From NCBI RefSeq assembly GCF_030867095.1, contig NC_081824.1:84712382-84776381 (forward strand): a DNA stretch of 64,000 nucleotides, read 5' to 3'. Position numbers and translations under genes: made by a program. The notes under the pieces were generated by a model that made no database searches, was not told where the DNA came from, and saw only the letters and a list, made by a program, of their open reading frames with translations. The stretch's first letter is position 1. Each line of letters starts with the position of its first letter. Source of the stretch: Alligator mississippiensis (taxonomy: Eukaryota > Chordata > Crocodylia > Alligatoridae). This document shows positions 1 through 17,909 of this stretch, one piece after another.

Positions 1-28
1 AGCCCTACTTTTCTAAGATTCTAAGAAA
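1..28 (+). repeat. CR1 3' tail cut by the window edge
   Basis: The first bases (agccctacttttctaagatt and a following octamer-like repeat) match the extreme 3' end of the CR1 type seen at 30288 and 49861: a proline-coding-like ccaaccct stretch, then a short tandem octamer tail. The body would lie before position 1. Confidence 0.6.
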
Positions 29-3000
29 CTTATTCACATGCATAACTAAGTAGATGGATAGTTGCATTCTCGAGTGGAATTATCTAATCGTTTAATTAAA
101 ATTCTGATGTATTTAAGTTTCTGACAAATCAAAGCTTTAAGAAGTATTAGCAAAAATTTATCTTTTGTTTAAAATGTAAACTCTTTAAAGACAAGCACTC
201 CATATTTGCTTTAGAATTTTGTTACTTACTATAGACCACATGATTTGCAGTGTATTATAAAGGACAAAGAAAGAAAGAAGAGATGAAGTTTCTCTTAAAA
301 GTGATACATCTGTCATACAGCTGAGGGCCTGTCCACAACACTGAGCACACATTTATTTTGGAATAATTAAGAATACCTATTTTTTAATTGGCTTCATCTA
401 TCTGGATTAAGCCAGGAAAAGGCACTCTTTTTTCCCCAATAAATGTGTCCACACATGGAGTTAGGTTCAGAATGGTTGATATTTACACTCTACCTTATTC
501 TGTAGTGACTTTCATTTGCAGACAAGCCCTGAGGCACTTGCTCAAAGCAGCATGGGAAAGGCTGCGCAACCAAGGCCAAAGCTTACACTATTTCATAGAT
601 AAAGAGGAATTCAGTTTACAGGAATAAATAAATAACATTTTAAAGGAGTTGTTTCCTTGTGTGATGCAAGTTTGACAATATAATAGAAACTCCTTGATTA
701 TTCTTCATAATTACCTGGAAGCACCATGGCCAATTTTCCTTTCATTATGATGAATAAAGCATGCGAGTAGTCCTGTTTTCTTCACTAGGATCACACACAC
801 TACAATTTGCTTCTTTATGATGTATAAAAGAAAACTTGAGAGTGTAGGGTTTTTTCCCCTGGTTTTCATCTTAGAAGCATTAGGACTGCTAAAGTCTGAT
901 CTTTCCTTGTTTTGCTGGAAGACTTCTTGGAGGTATACAATATGGCGCTGAGCATTTTATCCATTACTTGAAGGGGCAAGGTGCTGAACTGTAACCAGAA
1001 ATGTCCTTCCTTCTAAAGGATTTATCAGTCTTTTAAATTAAACATAGGCAAGCAAAAGTTAAAGCTCTGAACTCACTGAATACAATTTAGGTTTTACTTT
1101 ACTAGAAAATGTGTGATAATTCAATGGATTTTCCAGTTACTACAGGCAGTTCTAGAAAGAAACTGAATTCCAAACTCAAGAGACAAGTAGAAAGAAAGAT
1201 CCTTTAGTTTGAACAACAAAAATGAAACAAAAGTAAATTCTGACTTCCTTATACCTCATAGAAATAAGAGGAGTGAAATTATTCTCCATCTTTTTTTATA
1301 CTCCATCTTTCAAATTCTGTTATACCTCATGCAAACTGCAGAATAAGGCTACACTATTCACCTACTTGAACAATTTCAAAGGCACTGCATCCATCATAGG
1401 CCAATCCCATTCCACTTGCAATTAAAAACAAGCTCAGAAACAATCCTTAAGGAAAAAGAAAGATAAAAAATCAGATGCACCCTGAGGAGTGAAATTATAC
1501 AATAGAAAACATGGTATTTTAAAAACATCGATGTTTGTAAACACCCATTGTCTGAAGCTGTGCTCTATAACTGGACATTAACGTTAAATTCTTAGTTACA
1601 ATGAGTACATATTACTTGTAGATAAAAGCATAATAAAAATCAGTTGGGGGGAGGGGAGGGGAGGAACTGCCAAAAGAAGTGAGCACTCCCAAAATAATAC
1701 CAGGACTTTCACAGAACCACTTTAGGGCAGACATCTGTCAGCTGAAAAAATGTCTACATTTAAACGCATCTAAGCACCTCCAATTTCCTGAAACAAAAAC
1801 TGAATGGAGGCACCTAGCTGGAAATCACATGGTGACATCTATGTGTGAACAACAGACATCTGTGCACTTGTCTTTGGATCTGGAATTTTCTAAAAGATTC
1901 TGTAAAATTTAAAATCAGAAGAAAGAGTTTTATAAAGCATAGAAAATGTTCTTTCCTTGTTTTGTTGAATGATTTGTAAAACATTGGTATGGGTATGAAG
2001 AGTCAGAAGTACTAATTCAAGATCCATGGAGGTGGTTCATCAATGCTTTGAGGTAGTCCTCTTCTAGAGTGGACATCTATTTACTGTATCAGTTCTGGCA
2101 TCCTTTGCTGGTCTTCTGTAGGGTGACAGCTTGCTGTTGGATGAAATGTTTTGCCTGTTTTTCCAGTGGACAAAGAGAAACAATACAGGACAGTATGCTC
2201 TGAAGGCAGCAATAATGGAGGAGATACCAAATGACAGACCACATTTGGTGGTCTGTGTTCACTAGTAGTGGATAAAATGTGTAAGTTATACAAATATGAT
2301 CATATACTGCAACTACCAATCCAGAGTAACACGGATGACTTTAGGGAGGAAAGGATGACTCAGGCAAGTGCAAACAGTGGAAGAAAACCATGGAATTTAT
2401 CTCTGATTTCACCATCTATTTACTCCAGTCTTAGCAGTTAAGGAAATTTAGATTACTGGGACTTACTCTTTTAATGAAAAAAAATAAGCATCTCAGTTTC
2501 TAATACATTATCCTGAGTAATATTGTCATAGTACTTCATAGTACTTCATGTTATAAGCAGATGTATCACAAGCCAACACAAACTTGACTGTAATAGTCTA
2601 GATATTTGAAAAGGAAATTGCTCTGGAGTTTTCTACACATTATCAGTTATGACAGTAAGCACCTGCACCAAATTTTATATCCAGGAAGAAGCAGGTAATT
2701 TTCTTTTTGTTTCTGATACAAACTTATGTGGTGGGTTTCTGTAGATATCTGTTATGTCATTTAGGTAGAGCTATAAAGTATCTCTGCACTTCATCTATTC
2801 AATGTGGAGTTACCTCTTCTTATCAAACGCATCAAAATTTTAAAATAGTTTCTAACTCATTGCCAACAAAAAAGAGGGGGAAAAGTGTATTTCAAACTAC
2901 TCTGATCTTACAGAAGCGTCAGTAATTTTTCAGGTAGATCATTACAGATCAAGTCAACTGTATGTTGCAGGCCAAAACTAAAATGTCACAAAGTAAAGTA

Positions 3001-3062
3001 AGGGAGAGAGAAAGAGAGAAAGCACCCTTCATATTCCTAGCACTAAATATTAAAACTTAACT
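29..3062. other. AT-rich flank downstream of FBXL4, nothing coding recognised
   Basis: I see no exon, RNA gene or identifiable transposon body here. The open frames present (for example 388-627 and 1679-1912 on plus) have no recognisable domain and are the length expected by chance. The only marked structure is a G-rich run at 1646-1664 (runs of 6, 4, 4 and 2 G separated by single A) that could form a quadruplex. Confidence 0.6.
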
Positions 3063-3068
3063 TTTATT
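3063..3068 (-). promoter_or_regulatory. Candidate polyadenylation signal of FBXL4
   Basis: AATAAA reads on the minus strand here, about 325 nt after the FBXL4 stop codon. It is the first canonical hexamer I find downstream of the stop, with no closer AATAAA or ATTAAA seen. A UTR of about 350 nt would result, and longer UTRs using later signals are possible. The hexamer is common by chance in AT-rich DNA, so this is a candidate only. Confidence 0.4.
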
Positions 3069-3391
3069 TGAACATTAATAGAATTTATCATAAAAATGCT
3101 CTTTTAAAGGGCATTCCAGAGTAAGTTTTTCATTTTCCACTAATTTAAGCCACGTATCTGGCTAGCATTTAAAAACATGCAATCCAACCAATTAACAAAT
3201 TGTAAAACAAGTAGTAAGTACAGACTAACAACAGCTTCCCAAATACATTATTTTATATATTATCCATTCCATTTGGATAATTAACATTTCCCCCTATTTT
3301 ATAGGAGAGTTTACATTTTTCTTTAAAAAAAAGAAAGTCATCACAAATTCACAGGAAACACTGTCAAATGAATTGCTGCATATGTAGTGAG

Positions 3392-9249
<5,858 letters not shown>

Positions 9250-9900
9250 AAACTTTAAAGAGCTTACAGGCCAGGCAAGCTTGTGAGCCCTTTAAAGTTA
9301 CTGGTGCTTTGATGGGCTGCTGGTACTGAAGCACCAGCAGCATTTAAAAGCTCTCGGTTTGCAGGCAATAAGGGTGATGGGACTCCCAGTGTCTGCCCTG
9401 ATCAGCCCCTGATGCCACCACATGCACTGAGCCCTGTCATGCTTGCCACTAGGCAATAAGCCCCTGCTGCTGCTGTTTGTACTGGAGGCAAATATGAGGA
9501 GGCTCCCTACAAGCAGTGGCAGTAGCTGATGGGGAGTTTGTACCCTCCTCTCCAACAGCACCTGCTGCCACTTGCAGGGAGCTGCCTCACCCTTGCATCA
9601 TAATTGTGGCTATTTCCAGGATTCCTGTGGGGTGGGAGTGGGAAGACGGGAAAACTGCTCACTGAGCTGTAGGGACTGGTGCTGTTCCAGAAGCCTTCCT
9701 GGGCATTGGGGCCTTTAAAGGGCACAAGGATGGCCTGATAACAAAGAGCCCAGTGTTGGGATGTCTGCATTCCCAGAACTTTAAAGAACACAGGAGCAAC
9801 CCAGTACTGGCAAGATGCTCTCCCAAGTCAGCGTGCCCACGTGCCCTTTAAAGGTCATAGGACCTGGAAACCCCCAGCCTTGTGGAGTGGGGATGGGTAT
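9250..9900. repeat. GC-rich repeat with CTTTAAAG-marked units
   Basis: This stretch is clearly more GC-rich than the intron around it. It contains the octamer CTTTAAAG at 9253, 9290, 9713, 9779 and 9846; the last three are spaced 66 and 67 bp, suggesting degenerate tandem units. A similar two-unit block with CCCTTTAAA and about 70-bp spacing occurs at 55300-55450, so this appears to be an interspersed repeat with internal tandem structure. Open frames here on either strand lack known domains. I cannot assign a family. Confidence 0.45.
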
Positions 9901-10314
9901 TGAGCAGAGCTGCCCCCATTCTGCTGGGTGTTGGGAAGCAACCCAGTTAGGCAGCAAGTTTACTGCCCCTTCTGCAGCTACCCTGTCCCCAGCATCAACA
10001 AGGATAGGGCTAAGCATTTGCCTCAGTATGATGGTGGGGCAGGCTGTCAGGGAGCAAACTGCCCTCTCCCTCGCTCTCCCTTGAAGGGGTGGAGCGAGAA
10101 CAGAACTGGGGTATTGTGAAGCATCTAAATTGATACCCTGCATCAACTGGCTAATTTTTCTAAGTTGGACCTTTGTTGTTGGTTTTTTTTTAATAATACT
10201 AATAAACTTAAAGAAAATCTTATTTTATACAACACATAGCCTTCTCTTCCTATCAGTCTCTTAAAACACAACAAATTACAAAACAACTATGCAAGTATTC
10301 ATGTGTTTCCTTAC

Positions 10315-10627
10315 CCAATATATCCAACTGCCGTAGATGAGTACAGTTAGCAGCAAGTTCTTCAATGTCCGTGTCACACACAGATCGGTTGGCCGTAAGA
10401 AAGAGCTTTTGCAAGTTTGGGAGCTTACGTGCAATGTTTGTGAAGCAGCCAGTGCTGCTCTGTAGAGTAGGGCACCAGCCAAGATCAAGCTCCTCCAGGA
10501 GCTGACAGCCTGAAGCCAGTTCTGCTATTCCATTTTCAGTAATGTTTTTACATCTCCACAAATCCAGAGTACGAAGCTTTTTGCATTTTGCTCCCATCAT
10601 ACTAGCTATCAGGTCATAGTCTTCAAT
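10315..10627 (-). CDS. FBXL4: FBXL4 coding exon (penultimate): LRR array
   Basis: This 313-nt exon encodes about 104 residues of the FBXL4 LRR domain. Repeats are visible as [55 protein letters not shown] and LRQLDILG. The minus-strand acceptor is gttttcttcatag (AG at 10628-10629), and the reading frame opens at [10 protein letters not shown]. The donor is gtaag at 10314-10310. The exon ends in phase 1: its last base G joins GG from the final exon to make a glycine codon. No stop, frameshift or unusual substitution is visible. Identification rests on near-identity to vertebrate FBXL4 across the whole exon. Confidence 0.96.
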
Positions 10628-11550
10628 CTATGAAGAAAACAAGGACCACCTCTTGTATGTCAAATTTCCATCCACACCCAGCTGTTTCAAGCTGTCTTTT
10701 TATTAATATATCCACTGATCTACTTGAAGTGTTTTAATTTCCAAAGAATATGAACTAGGTCTTACTCCACTGTTTACAAATGACAATGACAACATACATT
10801 TTCTACTACTATAAAAATTGGGTGGGGTTTTTTGTATTTTCTTAATATGAAAGAACTTTGGAAATCTAAAACTAAAATTGATTTTCTTCACAAATTCTTC
10901 TGTTTACTTCACTGCAGCTGTTTCTGAAAAACTTCTTTTTCATCTAAAATGTAGTTTAAAACTTAATTAGTGGTAATAGAGAGAAAAAAAATGAAGGGAT
11001 AATAGCACTAGAGGTAACAGGAGAAAAACTATACACAAATGTGTACACTGAAGAATAAGCTGAGCTCTACTCCTGTTGAAGGTTAATATGGACCCACCCC
11101 TTAAGGAAGCACTACTACTCTCATCCCCATATGAAAAAATAAAGAAAGGAATAAGGATATGTGCTCTGTGGAAGGAAAATCCAGGAAGGAGTAAGAGGAG
11201 TCTAGACTGCTGGAAGAATGAGTTTGTAGTGTTCCTTCCAATCTTTGTTGATCCAACTGGGAAGGTCTAGCTACTTTTACTTTGTTTTTCTGATTCCTGA
11301 ATGGATAGGCACATCCAACCAAGCCTCCAATTAAGTATTCTGCTGGACCTTAGCCAATGGAAAGAAGTAAAATCCAGGGCTGCTAGTATCCATGGGCAAC
11401 ATCGCTCAGGCAGGGTCTCTCATCCACAATTCATGGTTAGTTTTATAACATAAAAACCTTGTTACTGGGAGACTTTAATAGAGATAAAAAAATTAAGTTA
11501 CAGAAAAATCTCATCACACATACAGTTGCTACTGCAAGTTTGCCCAGGAA
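10628..11550 (-). other. FBXL4 intron, no element recognised
   Basis: AT-rich intron just upstream of the penultimate exon. No open frame or repeat end that I can support. The polypyrimidine tract of the 10627 acceptor is the only functional sequence visible. Confidence 0.5.
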
Positions 11551-12310
11551 CAGGGCCCTGACTAAATCATGATTTCACAGACTGTGTGGATACCATGAAA
11601 TTAGCCCTGCACTGCAATTTTTAAGGGTCATGAGCCTGTGCCAGAAAAAACATGCAAAAGTGCAGGTTCCTTTTGCAGGCTGGCAGCGTTCCAGCCTGCA
11701 AGGGGAAACCTGGGGTTTTGCAGCTTTCCAGCCTGCAAGCAGCTGCTGGGGGCGTGACCAGGATGCAGCCAGGCAGCTGGATGAAAGAAAGTGTATAGGG
11801 AGCAGGAAGGAAGGGGGTTTGGAGGGCCAGGGCTTGGGGACTGTTGGGGTGGCGAGGGGGGTTTGGGGGAGCGGTGGCAGTGTGTGTGTGCCTGCCATAG
11901 GTGGCAGAAGGTCAGGGCTAACAGGGCTTACTTTTTGCGGTAACTGGTAACAGCAGCAGCAGCCCCATGGCACCGCTTTACCAGAATGCCCAGCAGCACT
12001 CCTCATGCAGCTGATTCTTCACGGCCATTTACAGCCACAGTGCACATCAGCCCCATGGGAGGGAGGGAGTGGAGGGGGTCAGGTGGGGCTCAGGCCCCTC
12101 CCCCCCCATAATATTATCCCCCACTGCTTATGATGCCTGCCGCCCGTGCCTGGGTAAAGCATCATTATTCACAGAATATTTACAGAACTAAAGGGACTCA
12201 TTTGCCAAGATCAATGGCAGTTCTGTGAATATTCCGTGAAAAAATGATATTTTACCCATGCATGTGCCACAAATTTTCTACAAGAAATCTGCAATTTTCT
12301 CAGGGCCCTA
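11551..12310. mobile_element. Non-autonomous hAT-like element, 760 bp
   Basis: The left end CAGGGCCCTGA and the inverted right end (TAGGGCCCTGA when reverse-complemented) form short terminal inverted repeats, with further similarity inward over about 25 bp. Flanking 8-mers cccaggaa (11543-11550) and ctcatgaa (12311-12318) agree at 6 of 8 positions, consistent with an aged 8-bp target duplication of the hAT superfamily. The interior is GC-rich with no transposase. An internal inverted pair around ttctgtgaatatt lies at about 12165-12250. The family name is not assigned. Confidence 0.65.
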
Positions 12311-12378
12311 CTCATGAATGCTGAGTTGCTATGAATGAATACACACGTTAAATAAAATTAAGCTTTGAAAATTAGTTT

Positions 12379-13486
12379 TGGAGGGAAATATACTGTGTGA
12401 ACTGAATGTAATGCACTGTAATGTGAATGTGCAACAGCAGAGGGAATAGCAGGGGGTACAGCCCTACTAACTGGATTTGGACAACAACTCCTAGGAATCC
12501 TCAGGGGGGACAGTCTTGCAGAACTGTGCTGACTGCAGACTACAACCCTCAGAGACAATGGGGGTGGGGAGAAAACAGGGAAAGGAAGTAGGAAGCAGTG
12601 GCAGAGCAGGGGACACAACAGTAGAGGGAAATGTGTGGCCAGAGATCCTGGAGGAGTGACGGAGCTGGGATCTGCATGTGGAAGCACATGCAGAGGGCAG
12701 CTGAGCACTCTTGGGAACAGAAGCTGGTTTGGAGTACCTCTGGAAGTGTGGGGGGGGGGGGGGGGGTTTAACATTTCTTGAACCTATGTACCACGGTGGT
12801 AGTGTTCACTACCTGTTACCCGTTCTTGAGTGAATTCACCACAGTGGGCACATCTACACATGCAAACAGCATGCCTGAATTAACTCTGGCACAGTTCATG
12901 CCAGAGTTTGTTGCTCCCAGGCGTGCTGTTTGCATGTGCGCCTGGGACCACAGCACATTTAGCCAGGGTGGCACAACCCTGGCTGGCAGAGGACCCCGGG
13001 GGTCAGCCTTCCAGCCCAGGGCTGTTCTGATCCGGCTCAATGTATTGTGGAGGGGTTGTCTGGAGCACGAGAATGCTTCAGTACAGGGGCTAGCCCCAGC
13101 CAGCCCTGTCAGTGTCTACATGTGCATTGCGGGGGAGTAAATAACCCCACCACAGGGTAAGTACTTGCGTCTGGCAGTACTATTCTTCAGCAGAGTTAAT
13201 GAATTTACTCCATCCTAATAGCACAGCTGACATTTTATCGCAGAGCTAATTAGGCAACTGCAGTAAACGTCTCATGTAGGCGCACCCAGTGTTACTGCTT
13301 ATTACCTGTTACCTAGTTCCTAAGTGTACTTAAGTGTATGTACTTTAATGTTAACGTTTATTCACTGTACCTGTTCCTTTCTTCTTAGACCGCTGGCTTG
13401 TGAACCCCTTGCCTTTTCTAAATAAAAATGGGAACTTCCCTTTTTGACTTCCTGTGCCAGTTCTTTTGGTTGTGGGGTTTGATACA
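12379..13486 (+). repeat. Left LTR of Ty3/gypsy element (interrupted by a MITE)
   Basis: This segment matches the right LTR at 17910-18541 from its 5' end (aatatactgtgtgaactga) through ggatttgga...caactcc, the gtgggaggg/poly-G region and the 3' end ggaacttccctttttg to TTTGATACA. It is longer than its partner only because a 440-bp MITE sits at 12847-13286. AATAAA at 13421-13426 could be the LTR polyadenylation signal. A run of 17 G at 12750-12766 replaces GGGAGGG of the right LTR. LTR boundaries are approximate at the 5' side. Confidence 0.8.
12847..13286. mobile_element. MITE inserted in the left LTR, 440 bp
   Basis: The insertion is absent from the right LTR, which reads cactacagtgttactgg across the site. 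The 5-mer CAGTG flanks both ends (12842-12846 and 13287-13291), consistent with target duplication. Ends are imperfect inverted repeats: GGCACATCTACACATG at left against GGTGCGCCTACATGAG from the right. A diverged second copy lies at about 52570-53000. No coding capacity. The superfamily is uncertain; a 5-bp duplication is not typical of hAT. Confidence 0.75.
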
Positions 13487-13488
13487 AC

Positions 13489-13506
13489 TGGTGGTAGCAG
13501 TGGGGA
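13489..13506 (+). other. Probable primer-binding site of the gypsy element
   Basis: Two bases after the left LTR end, TGGTGGTAGCAGTGGGGA begins with TGG, as expected for pairing to the CCA 3' end of a tRNA primer. I did not assign the tRNA. Confidence 0.55.
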
Positions 13507-13571
13507 CTGGTGGTCACAGTCCAGAAGACGCAGAGAAAACTGCTGCAGGAATGTATACATTTTGTTGTGTG

Positions 13572-14215
13572 GGTATCTGATATGGGAAGATGAGTACCCC
13601 AGGGGAGGGAAACAGCTCCCCACTCCCCCCATCCCAACACCTAGTATCTCGAGGCCAATATTCAATCCAGCACTCTTTAGTGGGGAACCACATGAATGGG
13701 ATGATTGGTATGAACAGTTTGAAATGGCAGCTGAGTTAAATGGGTGGGATGGGACCACCAGGCTAAAATTCTTGAGCCTATTACTCAAAACGAGGGCCCA
13801 GGGATGTTTACCACGGACTCAGCAGTGAAGCCAAGTAAGATTACCAGCACCTGATAAGGGCCCTCAGGAACGCTTTGTAACCAGGTGCAGATCCTTAAAT
13901 CCTAAGAAGACGGCAGCGTAGTCAGCACAAGAGTTTGGCATGGCCATAAGATGATTAGCCATAAAGTCCTTCCCACAAGTTGGTCCAGAGGTACAGGACA
14001 TGCTGGCCCATGACCAGTTTGTCAGCAATGCCTTAAATGGGGAGATGCAGACTCAAATTTGGCTGGGAAAGCCCCAGATTCTGGAGGAGGCCACTGATAT
14101 AGAACTGGTAAAAAAGCTGGGGGCTCTAGGTACCCAGGACACCCAAGGGTGCAGGTACACCCAAAGGTACAAGTGCATGCCAAGGAGAAGTCAGCAGTAC
14201 ACATTCTAAACCCAG
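13572..14215 (+). pseudogene. Degenerate Ty3/gypsy gag
   Basis: Open segments here encode a retrotransposon capsid-like sequence: RPIFNPALFSGEPHEWDDWY, then a stretch with FEMAAELNGWDGTTRLKFLS typical of Ty3/gypsy Gag. A second piece near 14000 encodes HDQFVSNALNGEMQTQIWLG and ILEEATDIELVKK, resembling the C-terminal capsid region. The frame is broken by stops between the pieces and no intact zinc knuckle is seen. Gag normally packages element RNA into cytoplasmic particles; this copy cannot. Confidence 0.7.
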
Positions 14216-16130
14216 AACTGACTTCCAAGGCCTGCAGCTTCCATGTAAATGCCTTGTAGTAAAGGATGCCGATCAAGATGTCTTGTTAGGCACCCACTTC
14301 TTAAAAAAAATGTCTAGTCACTATGAATTCTGCAGATTTCTCCTGTTCCTATCTGGGAAGGTGTTTTCCCCTGTATAACACAGATGGCCAAACAGGAATA
14401 TGTGAAGTGGTGGTGGAGAAGAATCTAACAATGCCTCCTCAAAGTGAGATGATGATCACTGGCAAAATGAAGAGATGGTGTTGTGAAGAGGAGGAGGATT
14501 TATCTAAACCTAAGCGCAATGAGGGATTAGGATTCCTAGTGGGAACCACATTGGGTAAGAGCCACAGGGGTAAAATCCCAATGCATGCTGCCAACACACA
14601 GACAGAATGTTGCACATCAAGACACCATTGGGACATTTGAGACCAAGATGGCTGTCCTGAAGGTGGATCAGAGGAGGTCAGCTGCTACAAGGGTCCTGAG
14701 CAGACAAGAATCAGCATTTTAGAGAACTACAAGATAACCTCTAATCGACTGCAGGAAAATCGGAACATAAATTTAAGCTGAGTCACTGTAGCCTGGAACT
14801 TGAGCAAGTGAGGTCAGTGCAAGAAGTCCTAATGGAGTATGCAGATGTATTCAGCCTGGGAGACCACAATCTAAGGCATACAGGCCTGACAGCACTGGAT
14901 TAATACTGATAGTGCCAGACCTGTCAAACCAGGACCTAGAAGCGTGCTCATTCATTTTCAGCAGAAGTTTGACCAACAACAGCAAGAAATGAGAGAGGGG
15001 CATTATCAGGCCCTCTGTCAGCCCATGGGCTGCTCCTGTGGTGTTGGTGCTGATGAAGCGGGGAGGTGGTAGAGGTCTGTGTGGATAATCACAGACTGAT
15101 CAACATTACTGTTAAGGATGCCCATCTGTTACTTCAGATTGATGACACTTAGCTAGACCTCCTGGCCAAACCCAATGGTTCTCCACCCTTGATCTGCCCA
15201 GTGGGTACTGGCAAGTGGAGGTACACCCAGAGGAAAGAGCCAAGACCACTTTCTTTACTAAGAAGGGACTTTTTGAATGCAATGTTATGCCCTTGAGGCT
15301 ATGCAATGACCAGTCCCAGTACATTTCAGAAATTGATGGATATCATGTTAGCAGATCTACAAGGGACCTCAAGGGACACCATGTCTGGTGTACCTAGATG
15401 ATATCACTGTGATAGGATGAAACTTTCAGGAGTTGAAAGCAGTGCTTAAGAGTCTGAAGGAGGACAATATAAAAATTAAACCTACCAAATGTCAGCTTTT
15501 CTGCAAGGAAGCAAACTTTTTGGGATATGTGATCTCCATGGAGGGGATAGGCCCATATCCAGAGAAAGTGGAGGCTGTTAAAACTTGGCCAGTAATGCTA
15601 AATATAATAGAACTGTGGGGGCCTTTTGAGTCTACCCTCCTATTACAGGAGATCTGTGGCAGGTTTCATTACAATTGCAAGTGACTTACATAAAATGAAG
15701 TGCATCTGGACTAAAATGTCAATATGATTTTCTAGAGCTAAAGCGGGAGTTGATGTCATCCCTTATCTTAGCATAATCCCAACCCTCAGCTACCCTTCTT
15801 TTTGGTCACTGATGCAAGTAACATTGGCATCAGAGCTGTTTTTCACAAGTTGAAGGTCAGGAAAAGGAGATAGCCTATGCAAGCTGAACTCTAACCAAAT
15901 CTGAGTGCCAATGTGCAACTACAAGAAGGCTTCCTCCTAGGGAGACACTTCACATTAAGAACAGACCATAGTGTCTAGTAGCCACACAATTTTTAGCAAC
16001 CTAAAGAACAACCGGCTAGATGGTTGGAACAGCTAGCTGAGTTCAATTATCAGACAGTACACTGCCCTGGATGGCAGCACCAGAATGCCAATGCCTTGTC
16101 CCACTGGTTTCCCACACTAGAATTTGAACT
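14216..16130 (+). pseudogene. Degenerate Ty3/gypsy pol: protease end, reverse transcriptase, RNase H
   Basis: Pol fragments occur in order across three frames. Near 14240-14310 the reading VVKDADQDVLLGTHFL resembles the end of a retroviral-type aspartic protease. RT follows: SPWAAPVVLV near 15030, then FSTLDLPSGYWQVEVHPEER and TTFFTKKGLFECNVMPL at 15180-15300. The catalytic YLDD is at 15391-15402 (tacctagatgat), and FLGYVIS with EKVEAVKTWP lies near 15510-15590. RNase H is seen as LVTDASNIGIRAV near 15800 and LLGRHFTLRTDHS near 15940, followed by VHCPGWQHQNANALSH near 16060-16100. Several stops and frameshifts make it non-functional. Confidence 0.8.
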
Positions 16131-16429
16131 TAAAGTGGAGGTTGTGGGGGTACTGCCACTATTAGCAAGATAAATTACCTGGAGTGAACCAACCCCAACT
16201 ACAACGGAAGTCGTAGGGCTGGCAGATTGGTGTGCAGAACAGGAAGATGCTGATATTGAGAAACTAATTAGGTGGAAGGAAATCAATAGAGAGGAGTTCT
16301 TTGGGGAAGGGCTGCATCATCCATGCCCAAAGTAGTACCAGATAGTGTGGACTGAGCTAAGCATTAGGCAAGGAGTACTGGTGTGAAAACTTCCATAATC
16401 AGCCCAAGGATCTGAGTATATTCAAATAG

Positions 16430-17110
16430 TGGTACCCAAGAAGGAAATACCAACAATTTTGCAAGCCCTGCATGATTCCAATATTGGGGGGTATTTGGGC
16501 AATGAGAAAGATTTGCATAAGGTGCAGTCTCAGTATTTCTGGTTGGCCTGAAGAAAATGTGCCAGAGACTGGTGTATGTTGTACAAGGTGTATAGTGCAT
16601 GAAAAGGAATGAGGAGTAAGGCCAGTGCTTCCATGATCTCCACGTAGGCTGGATAACCCCTGGAAAGGATAGCCATGGATATCCTGGGTCCCCTACCCAT
16701 AACACTGCATGGAAACAAGTATATCTTAGTAGTGGCTGACTATTTTTCCAAGTGGGCAGACCTATACCCACTCCCTAATTAGGAGTTTCAGACCGCGGCA
16801 AAGGTTTTTGTTGAAAGATTCGTGCATTACCATAGTATACCTTGGGCCCTCCACACTGACCAGGGGAGAAATTTTGAATCTCAGCTATTTCACCACATAC
16901 GTCATGACCTTTTGGAAATCAACAAAGCCTGCACAACACCATATTACCCCCAATCTGATGGGCTGGTGGAATGGTTCAACCATACTCTGGTTGATGTGCT
17001 GTCCTCCCTGATCAAAGACAATCAAACAACATGGGATAAGGCACTCCCTTATGTCATGATGGCCTACTGGTACAGTTTGCAGTCATCTACAGGGTATACA
17101 CCATAGTCAG
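16430..17110 (+). pseudogene. Degenerate Ty3/gypsy integrase
   Basis: Integrase follows RNase H, the Ty3/gypsy order. A partial HHCC zinc-binding region (ALHDSN...DLHKVQSQYFWL and CARDWCML) lies at about 16460-16600. The catalytic core gives all three acidic residues: D in MDILGPL (codon 16678-16680), D in HTDQG (16858-16860) and E in GLVEWFN (16969-16971), with 36 residues between the second D and E. KYILVVADYFSKWADLYPLP and TWDKALPYVMMAYW are strongly gypsy-like. A TAG after YPLPN (near 16780) and frame changes break the gene. Confidence 0.85.
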
Positions 17111-17888
17111 TGGTGACTGGACAGGAGATCTGCCTATCTGTTGATATTATGTCTGAAATAAATGTATTGGAGGAATGTAACAACCCATCTGAATGTATTA
17201 TGAAGGTGGCAGGATACCCAAGTTCAGTTAGCCAAGCTATTAAGAAACATTAAGCTGCAGCCACCCAAAGACAAGAAGAGTATTATGACCTTAGGGTCAC
17301 TGGACAGGTTTATGAACGAGGAGAATTGGTGTGAGGACAAAACCAGACCAGGAAGCGAGGGCAGTGTCAAAAACTATGTAAAAGTTCCAGTGGCCCATAT
17401 ACATCATCTGAAAGTCTTCTGAGGTGCTATATGAGCTAGCAAGCAGGCCTGGTGGACAGACATCAGTAGTACACTATTTAGATGAAACCATATGTATGCT
17501 CAGAGAACAGGGACCCTGGCCTGACCAGAGAGATAGTCAGGCCTACTTGGGAACAACCAAGACGACACCAGGGGCTTCATAACCGAAGTTTCACCAATAC
17601 AGTCTCAAATAGGCCTAACAAAGTGCTGCCAGAAGGTACTTCTAGATCCAGAAATGTAAGATGGGATCCATGGCCTGACAGAAATGAAGATAGCAAGGAT
17701 GAACAAATATTATGGATAAGACCAGAGTTGGCTACCCAAAACCTACTATAGCCAGTGGGGAGCACCATTCCTGAATTTGCAGGCAGACCACAGAGAGAAT
17801 AAAACCTCCCAGGTGGCTTAGTGACTACATGATGCAACTCTAGTTGGATGTAGGGGCACAATCCGTTAAAAGTGTGCTGGTGGTGGTT
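17111..17888 (+). pseudogene. C-terminal region of the gypsy element, not recognised
   Basis: After the integrase core there are degraded fragments, including GELV near 17310 and GPYTSSESL near 17395 that resemble the gypsy integrase C-terminal GPY/F module, out of frame with the core. An 89-codon open frame at 17482-17751 is rich in Arg, Asn and Pro and matches nothing I know. It may be the tail of Pol. Confidence 0.4.
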
Positions 17889-17906
17889 GGGGGGGGGGGG
17901 GGAGGG
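17889..17906 (+). other. Polypurine tract of the gypsy element
   Basis: Fourteen G followed by AGGG lie immediately before the right LTR, the position and composition of a plus-strand priming polypurine tract. Confidence 0.65.
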
Positions 17907-17909
17907 TAA

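Noticed and set aside
12358..12774. 138-codon Pro-rich frame on minus
   Set aside because: It is antisense to the gypsy left LTR and its G tract.
13351..13788. 145-codon frame on minus
   Set aside because: It is antisense to the gypsy LTR end and gag and has no independent support.
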